11,947 bases of DNA, from positions 10,109 to 22,055 of the forward strand of contig DCVX01000006.1 of assembly GCA_002328805.1 (NCBI GenBank), in the 5' to 3' direction. Position numbers and translations under genes: made by a program. Positions 7,730 through 11,947 of this stretch are shown piece by piece. The notes under the pieces were generated by a model, which did no database searches, had not been told where the DNA came from, and was given only the letters and a program-made list of their open reading frames with translations. The stretch's first letter is position 1, and every line of letters begins with the position of its first letter. The DNA is from Candidatus Dojkabacteria bacterium UBA2177 (lineage in GTDB: Bacteria; Patescibacteriota; Dojkabacteria; SC72).

Positions 7730-7738
7730 ATTATACCA
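7730..7738 (-). promoter_or_regulatory. Extended -10 promoter of the small RNA
   Basis: On the minus strand TGG-TATAAT matches an extended -10 element (TGN plus perfect -10 at 7730-7735). No good -35 is seen at 16-18 bp, which extended -10 promoters tolerate. The predicted +1 is A7723, which is also the first base of helix P1, so promoter and fold support each other. It points away from the abiE promoter about 65 bp off. Confidence 0.7.
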
Positions 7739-7782
7739 AATATTTAAACGTCTTACCTTTCATGTTCCTTCTTTTGGCCAAT

Positions 7783-7822
7783 TTATCTCAAATCAGATAA
7801 TTGACATTTATGGTAATTATCT
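7783..7822. promoter_or_regulatory. Probable AbiEi operator: inverted-repeat half-sites over the promoter
   Basis: AGATAATT (7795-7802) and AATTATCT (7815-7822) are perfect 8-bp inverted repeats separated by 12 bp and spanning the -35 box. A third half-site TTATCT at 7783-7788 pairs with AGATAA (7795-7800) across 6 bp. AbiEi antitoxins are known to repress their own operon by binding promoter inverted repeats, so this is the natural operator. Confidence 0.6.
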
Positions 7823-7830
7823 AATATAAT
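7801..7830 (+). promoter_or_regulatory. abiE promoter (leaderless)
   Basis: Consensus -35 TTGACA (7801-7806), 18-bp spacer and consensus -10 TATAAT (7825-7830). The usual distance puts +1 at A7837, the first base of the abiEi ATG, so the mRNA should have no leader and needs no Shine-Dalgarno sequence. Confidence 0.8.
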
Positions 7831-7836
7831 ATACAC

Positions 7837-8583
7837 ATGAGAGATTTAGAACTTATCGAAAAAATACTAATAAACGAAGGCCATATTATAACAATAGATC
7901 AATTAAATCAATACCTAGCCGAATACAAGGATATAAACAAAAAAATATCTACACTAATAAATAAAGGCCTTCTTGTTAGACTAAAAAGAGGGACCTACTT
8001 TATATCTAAAATAGGTAGCTTAGGTTATACATCTATATCAAATTACATCATTGCCAATACAATTGGTGAACAATCATTTGTTTCTTTTGAAGCAGCCTTA
8101 AAATACCATGGAATATTTGACCAGGGATTAAAAAATTTCAGATCCATATCACAAAAACAATATCTAACTAAAACACTTGAAGAAATAACTTACGAGTACG
8201 TAAAAGTTAAAGAAGAACAATACTTTGGTTTTAACCTTGAAAAAGTAGATGGAGGAAATGCTAGAATTGCAACAAAAGAACGAGCATTGCTTGATTTATT
8301 AGAATACAAGAGATCTATTAACACAGTCAGTCTTGTTTTAGAGAAGTTAATTGAATATAATTCTGAAATTGATATTAAGCTATTAATTGAATATGCCCAA
8401 AGTTTTTCTCAAACAACAATAAAGACATTGGGTCTGCTATTTGATATTGCCCAGATTGACGGTAAAAAGCTTGAAGTTTATATAAATAAAAATTCAACAT
8501 CACGTATTCTAAATTCATCCGATACATTTAGCAATAAATGGAGACTGTACTATGATTCAATATTAGAAAATCAAAAGGTATGA
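7837..8583 (+). CDS. abiEi: AbiEi-family antitoxin, type IV toxin-antitoxin
   Basis: Protein of 248 residues, first gene of a two-gene plus-strand operon. An N-terminal winged helix (about 1-57: IITIDQLNQYLAEYKDINKKI, then INKGLLVRLKRGTYFI) should bind DNA. The AbiEi core follows, with FVSFEAALKYHG (81-92) and ATKERALLDLL (145-155), both hallmark patterns of the family. In characterised AbiE systems the antitoxin represses the operon and neutralises the toxin without forming a stable complex with it (type IV). The ATG at 7837 coincides with the predicted transcription start, and the inverted repeat over the promoter fits autoregulation. The stop codon overlaps the toxin start (ATGA). The gene lies on the opposite strand to its neighbours inside a probable insertion, which fits horizontal acquisition. 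Confidence 0.85.
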   Translation: MRDLELIEKILINEGHIITIDQLNQYLAEYKDINKKISTLINKGLLVRLKRGTYFISKIGSLGYTSISNYIIANTIGEQSFVSFEAALKYHGIFDQGLKNFRSISQKQYLTKTLEEITYEYVKVKEEQYFGFNLEKVDGGNARIATKERALLDLLEYKRSINTVSLVLEKLIEYNSEIDIKLLIEYAQSFSQTTIKTLGLLFDIAQIDGKKLEVYINKNSTSRILNSSDTFSNKWRLYYDSILENQKV

Positions 8584-9362
8584 CTCAACTAATTACGCGA
8601 GAAAAGCTAGAATACATTGCGCGAAAAATACTACACTACCCTCTTCACGATGCTGAAAAAGATTATTTTCTAACACTTGCTATGAAATTAGTTTCGCAAT
8701 CCCAATTATCAAACAAACTTGTTTTCAAGGGTGGGACTGCAATATATCACTGCTATTTAGACCAACTGCGATTTTCCGAAGATCTTGATTTCACAGCAGT
8801 TGACAAAGATATTCGAATTGAAGATATCAAGAAGGTTTTGACGAAGGATAATCTTTTCGAAGTGAAGAAAGAATATCAATCAAAAACAACATTTAAGATT
8901 GAGAAGTTAAAGTATTATGGAGTACTTGAAACACCTAACAGTATTAAGTTTGAAGTGGACCATTTTCAAAATGTCGTTCTCCCTGCGGTTAAAAAAGAAT
9001 ACAGAAATGCTTGGGGGATGGTTTTTGATGTAAATGTTATGGATCCAACCGAGATCTGTACAGAAAAACTACGTGCCTGTAATGATAGATTTAGATACAG
9101 AGATTTTTATGATTTGTATATGATGGAAAAAACCCTTGATATCAATTTAAAAGATGCTATTGCCCTAATACCCAAGAAAGAAATTCGTAAGCCCTTTTCA
9201 AAGAAGAATGTTATTGAAAATCTAAATTTTGCCTTAAACGAAATTTCTAAGAAAGAAGATACTGTTATATACAAGGAGGCTATTGACAAGAAAGAGTTAA
9301 TCAAGTTTTTTAATAGTTTTGAATTACCTACTTTAAAGATAAATGTGTCAAAACACATCTAG
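8580..9362 (+). CDS. abiEii: AbiEii-family nucleotidyltransferase toxin
   Basis: Protein of 260 residues starting at ATG 8580, overlapping the antitoxin stop by 4 bp; AAAAGGT just upstream can act as ribosome binding site. Family motifs are intact: FKGGTAIYHCYL (49-60), RFSEDLDF (64-71, with metal-binding D68 and D70 expected), FEVDHF (124-129, probable third carboxylate D127), and EKLRACNDRFRYRDFYDLY (162-180), where K163, R174 and D175 match the conserved late motif. AbiEii toxins are DNA polymerase beta-like nucleotidyltransferases. The Streptococcus agalactiae toxin is reported to bind GTP, and the related mycobacterial MenT toxins add nucleotides to tRNA acceptor ends; the substrate here is not known. 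No truncation or missing catalytic residue is evident, so the toxin is likely active and may give phage defence or element maintenance. Confidence 0.87.
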   Translation: MTQLITREKLEYIARKILHYPLHDAEKDYFLTLAMKLVSQSQLSNKLVFKGGTAIYHCYLDQLRFSEDLDFTAVDKDIRIEDIKKVLTKDNLFEVKKEYQSKTTFKIEKLKYYGVLETPNSIKFEVDHFQNVVLPAVKKEYRNAWGMVFDVNVMDPTEICTEKLRACNDRFRYRDFYDLYMMEKTLDINLKDAIALIPKKEIRKPFSKKNVIENLNFALNEISKKEDTVIYKEAIDKKELIKFFNSFELPTLKINVSKHI

Positions 9363-9398
9363 AAATGATAAGTCATAATTTAATAGAAGTATCATTTC
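9362..9398. terminator. Hairpin between convergent abiEii and ligase genes
   Basis: Perfect 9-bp inverted repeat GAAATGATA (9362-9370) / TATCATTTC (9390-9398) with a 19-nt loop, beginning at the last base of the abiEii stop codon and ending 14 bp from the ligase stop. It can fold in transcripts from either side, so it may limit read-through in both directions. Neither side has a proper U-tract, so it could also be a processing site or part of an element end. Confidence 0.4.
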
Positions 9399-9412
9399 AA
9401 GAAAAGACTCCC

Positions 9413-11224
9413 TTACCCCCCATACATCTCCTCTAATTCCTTCAAACCAGTAGCCTCTGCTATCCCCTTATCCCTCCCCCATACAGTTAATCTTGGAAAT
9501 CTTAGGGACAGATATTTACTATCCTTACTCTTACTTATTTCATCAGCTTCCACAGTAAAAACAACCCTAGGCTCAACCCAAACATCTGGCTCTAAACTCT
9601 TTTCTACAACAACATTCTTGGGTTTTTCATCTATGGAATCTTCTCGAAGTTGTTCAGAAATACTTTTAAGCTGTTCGTCACTAAACCCTGTCCCTACATT
9701 ACATATGCCAATAAACATATCTTCCTTTTCGTCATAGATTGCACCTAAGACCGAGCCCATTCCAAGATCCTTCCTTCTTCCAGAACCAAAATTATATCCA
9801 ACCGCTACAAGGTCTATTGTGTCAACAAGTCCTCTCATCATAGACTTTTTTAGCTTAATCCACTCGTAATTCCTTGTCCCCGGTAGATATCCCCCACTCT
9901 TCTCTTTTGCTATTAAACCCTCGTGTCCTTCTTCGATCTTTTCATTGAAAATTTCTCTCAGTTTATCAATATTATTGATTTTTATTGTCTCTGTAACTGC
10001 TATACCCCCGCTGGTATTTATTTCTTCCAGTTTTGCAATCCTATCAATGGTATTCTCAGTCATAAGTGACTCACCATTTAAATAAAGAAGGTCAAAAACC
10101 ATTGCCCTCACAGGAACCTGCTTCTTTAGATCTGTCACCTCATATTTTCTCCTTCTTTGCATTGTATCTTGAAATGGAAGAAACTTCTGATTCTCCTCAT
10201 CCCAACCTAGAACTTCAGAATCTAGTATAAATGACTCTACCCCTATCCCTTCTGCTGCTTCAACAACCTCTGGGAACATATCTGTTACATCCTCGAGATT
10301 CCTTGTAAAAAGCCTAATATTAGACTTTTTCTCCTTAATCTCGAAGAGAGAACCATTCTCCTCTTTCTTGATATATTTAAACCATATTGCCTCTTTATCT
10401 GAAAAATCCCATTCTTTAAACTTATGAATCTGACACCTTAGTCCATCATACTTTGCTTGGACTAGAAACTCCTCTCCTAGCCTGTCAAAAACTTCCTCAA
10501 AATCCCCAACCCTTTCAACTAACCTTGCCATAACGGGAATACCAGGTTGCACTTTAACTGAAGATAAGCTTTTTCTAGCCTTCTCTTCCTTCTTTCCTGA
10601 AACCAATGAACAAATATATCCAATATCTGCATGAGCACCGTATGCCCTATCTAGCTCATCTTTAAGGCTCTTGTCTCCCACAACCATTACAGAGAAAACA
10701 TCTAGCAATGTTTTCGTATTAACCCCAAATCTAAGTTCCCCACAAACAATTCTTGAGAAGTATTTAGCCTCTAATGGTGAGAGTTTATTTAATGTATCTA
10801 CTATTACTTTGTTTTTACTCTCTACAGAACCTGTCCCTTTTGCATTAACAATATCCCAAAGGAGGTTGTAGACTTCTTGAAGAGTTAACTTTGAACTTTT
10901 GAAATTAATCTTTTCTGTAAAATATTGGAGCATATCTCCAATATCTCCTAATTCTTCCATTTTCTTATCTATGTCCTCATCTAGATCTCTACTCTTAGAC
11001 ATATCTTTAAGGAGGGATATAAAGCTTTTTTCGGAATAATTAAATTCACTATTAACAAAAAGAGGTGCAACCCTTCCTAGAGTTAAGTAGGATAATATCT
11101 GTGCATCTAAAGGGTCCAATTCTTTATAAAAATTGGACAAAACTTCTGTCATTTCATTCCTAGAATCTGTACCCTCAAGGGTATTGAAAATGTCACAAAC
11201 ATAGGAAAAACTAACCTTACTCAT
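9413..11224 (-). CDS. lig: ATP-dependent DNA ligase, archaeal-type three-domain form
   Basis: Protein of 603 residues from ATG 11224; a TTG at 11281 would overlap the upstream gene by 53 bp and add a poor N-terminus. Domain order: DNA-binding domain (about 1-210, including GELRFGVNTKTLLDVFSV), adenylation domain (about 220-460) and OB-fold (about 465-600). Motif I is QAKYDGLR with nucleophile K258. Others are LDSEVLGW (motif III), VFDLLYLNG, EGHEGLIAK (motif IV), WIKLKK (motif V) and the terminal LRFPRLTVWGRDK. It seals nicks using ATP, joining Okazaki fragments or repair gaps. The length and the GELR...LLD signature match archaeal Lig1-type enzymes, unlike the NAD-dependent LigA of most bacteria. 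The gene starts 4 nt after the small membrane winged-helix gene, so they are probably co-transcribed. Its 3' end is copied at 7476-7497. Confidence 0.93.
   Translation of the reverse strand: MSKVSFSYVCDIFNTLEGTDSRNEMTEVLSNFYKELDPLDAQILSYLTLGRVAPLFVNSEFNYSEKSFISLLKDMSKSRDLDEDIDKKMEELGDIGDMLQYFTEKINFKSSKLTLQEVYNLLWDIVNAKGTGSVESKNKVIVDTLNKLSPLEAKYFSRIVCGELRFGVNTKTLLDVFSVMVVGDKSLKDELDRAYGAHADIGYICSLVSGKKEEKARKSLSSVKVQPGIPVMARLVERVGDFEEVFDRLGEEFLVQAKYDGLRCQIHKFKEWDFSDKEAIWFKYIKKEENGSLFEIKEKKSNIRLFTRNLEDVTDMFPEVVEAAEGIGVESFILDSEVLGWDEENQKFLPFQDTMQRRRKYEVTDLKKQVPVRAMVFDLLYLNGESLMTENTIDRIAKLEEINTSGGIAVTETIKINNIDKLREIFNEKIEEGHEGLIAKEKSGGYLPGTRNYEWIKLKKSMMRGLVDTIDLVAVGYNFGSGRRKDLGMGSVLGAIYDEKEDMFIGICNVGTGFSDEQLKSISEQLREDSIDEKPKNVVVEKSLEPDVWVEPRVVFTVEADEISKSKDSKYLSLRFPRLTVWGRDKGIAEATGLKELEEMYGG
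9421..9442 (-). repeat. Right copy of ligase 3'-end direct repeat (inside the intact ligase gene)
   Basis: Encodes KELEEMY, followed by the last codons of the ligase. It matches 7476-7497 with one mismatch. Because this copy completes a normal ligase C-terminus, it is the functional one. Confidence 0.65.
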
Positions 11225-11228
11225 ATTC

Positions 11229-11648
11229 TTAACTTTTATATATATACTGTGTTGACTTTGTTGCTCCTCGCTGGAGAACAAGACCTGCTTCTACTAACTT
11301 ATCCATATCTCGTCTAACGGTTCTAGTTGAAACTCTCGGAACTAGTTCATATATCTCACTGGGTTCCAAGATGCCCCTACTCTCTATCTCCTGGAGTATT
11401 TTCTTCTGTCTAGCATTTAGATTCTCTGGAATTGGTACTTCTTGTGGGACCTCCTCTTTTTCTTCTTTATGTTCTTGAACACTATTTTTTACCCTGCTCT
11501 TTTCGTCAGATTCATTTTTAGAATGGTGTTCAATTTTCTTACTCTCCCCCCGCTTTAAAAATATGATCAAAAATAGGGTCAGGCCAAAAGTTAGAAGAGT
11601 TATTAAATTGAACAGTAGGGAATTGTCTTTCTTGTGTTCTGAATTCAT
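11229..11648 (-). CDS. Membrane-anchored winged-helix (DeoR-like HTH) protein
   Basis: Protein of 139 residues from ATG 11648. There is one transmembrane helix at about residues 10-31 (LLFNLITLLTFGLTLFLIIF), then a highly charged linker (about 32-75, rich in Lys and Glu), then a winged helix-turn-helix (about 77-137). The recognition-helix region is VSTRTVRRDMDKLVEAGLV, as in DeoR-type regulators, and no ligand-binding domain follows. The HTH should face the cytoplasm, tethered near the membrane. It lies between polA and the ligase and ends 4 nt before the ligase start, so it is likely co-transcribed with the ligase. Its target is unknown. A local transcription regulator or a membrane-tethered DNA-binding protein are both possible. 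Confidence 0.75.
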   Translation of the reverse strand: MNSEHKKDNSLLFNLITLLTFGLTLFLIIFLKRGESKKIEHHSKNESDEKSRVKNSVQEHKEEKEEVPQEVPIPENLNARQKKILQEIESRGILEPSEIYELVPRVSTRTVRRDMDKLVEAGLVLQRGATKSTQYIYKS

Positions 11649-11653
11649 AACAA

Positions 11654-11682
11654 ATTATATATCTATTTTATCTATTTGTTAA
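11654..11682 (-). promoter_or_regulatory. Leaderless promoter of the membrane winged-helix/ligase operon
   Basis: Minus strand: -35 TTAACA (11677-11682), 17-bp spacer, -10 TATAAT (11654-11659). Predicted +1 is at about 11648, the A of the ATG, so the transcript should be leaderless. No intrinsic terminator with a clear stem is seen between polA and this promoter (11683-11791), only an isolated TTTTT. Confidence 0.7.
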
Positions 11683-11791
11683 ACAGAGGCACCCATAGAG
11701 TGTTAAATGTTTATTAAAAAGGCTCTATAGTGGTGGTTTGAAGGCATTTCGGACGATACTTGAGGTATTTTCTCCGTTCTCTTCTTTCTCC

Positions 11792-11947
11792 TTATTTTAA
11801 TTCGGCCATATTATCACCCATAGAAGAGTGAACTACCAGAGGAACATTCAAGGAGACTATTCTTTCCATTAGAGATTCTGCCTCCTTTATAAATTCGTCT
11901 GCCCTATTCTCTTGCACTTCGAATATAAGTTCGTCATGGATTTGTAG
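11792..11947 (-). CDS. polA: DNA polymerase I, C-terminal fragment (gene continues beyond right edge)
   Basis: The last 51 codons of a family A DNA polymerase; the frame is open to the right edge. It begins LQIHDELIFEV, the diagnostic motif C of the palm domain, where the Asp and Glu of HDE bind catalytic metal. It continues through an amphipathic helix (DEFIKEAESLMERI) to the usual end NVPLVVHSSMGDNMAELK, equivalent to the 'VPL.vd...G.NW.eaH' tail of PolA proteins. The product fills gaps and replaces RNA primers, which suits the ligase two genes downstream. The tail has NM in place of the usual NW. Confidence 0.93.
   Translation of the reverse strand, partial: LQIHDELIFEVQENRADEFIKEAESLMERIVSLNVPLVVHSSMGDNMAELK

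Larger units (their letters stand above)
7498..9420. mobile_element. Candidate inserted island carrying a small RNA and an AbiE module
   Basis: This segment lies between two direct copies of the ligase 3' end (7476-7497 and 9421-9442). It contains the structured RNA, the abiEi-abiEii operon on the opposite strand to every other gene here, and a 9-bp inverted repeat near its right side. The period between repeats is 1945 bp. Such an arrangement is what integration at the 3' end of a gene with restoration of that end would leave. No integrase, transposase or terminal inverted repeats are present, so the mechanism is unknown; a tandem duplication followed by loss is an alternative. Confidence 0.4.

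Noticed and set aside
9107..9358. 83-codon minus-strand frame opposite abiEii
   Set aside because: Antisense to conserved toxin codons; hydrophobic composition is explained by the AT-rich complementary strand.
11683..11791. Terminator or small gene between polA and the winged-helix gene
   Set aside because: A TTTTT run on the minus strand has no convincing stem before it, and no open frame of useful size has a start signal.
1..11947. CRISPR array or tandem repeat array
   Set aside because: No regularly spaced repeats were seen; the only repeats are the two pairs reported.

Overview
The window is AT-rich, densely packed bacterial DNA. It most resembles a Candidate Phyla Radiation (Patescibacteria) genome. 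Three things point there: an archaeal-type ATP-dependent DNA ligase close to polA, a PilX-like minor pilin with a very long Cys-rich secreted partner, and promoters that place +1 on the start codon. TGA acts as a stop (it ends the abiEi gene), and all long frames stay open under the standard code, so TGA is not reassigned as in Absconditabacteria or Gracilibacteria. The phylum is an inference from gene content; no rRNA gene is present.

Positions 1-7429, all on the minus strand, form a cell-surface operon that reads right to left. A canonical promoter (7401-7429) precedes a secreted or membrane-anchored two-domain cell-wall enzyme (Amidase_2 plus NodB polysaccharide deacetylase, 5385-7373). 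Next come a single-pass membrane protein of unknown function (4329-5249), a 1126-residue Cys-rich secreted protein (959-4339) and a PilX-like minor pilin (1-959, running off the left edge). The last three overlap at their junctions, which suggests coupled translation and a shared role in building a surface or pilus structure through the wall. A partly deleted second copy of a short piece of the amidase/deacetylase gene lies just after its stop codon.

Positions 7430-9442 look like an inserted island. A 22-bp copy of the 3' end of the ligase gene, with one mismatch, lies at 7476-7497 in the same orientation as the real ligase end at 9421-9442. Between these repeats are (i) a putative ~194-nt structured small RNA on the minus strand (about 7530-7723), with its own extended -10 promoter and intrinsic terminator and a tRNA-like branched fold; and (ii) a plus-strand AbiEi/AbiEii toxin-antitoxin pair (7837-9362), whose leaderless promoter overlaps a perfect inverted-repeat operator. 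AbiEii-family toxins are nucleotidyltransferases, and some relatives act on tRNA. A tRNA-like RNA next to one is the most intriguing feature here, although a functional link is only a hypothesis.

Positions 9413-11947, minus strand, form a DNA replication and repair block: the C-terminal end of DNA polymerase I (polA, running off the right edge), a small membrane-anchored winged-helix protein with its own leaderless promoter, and the ATP-dependent DNA ligase.
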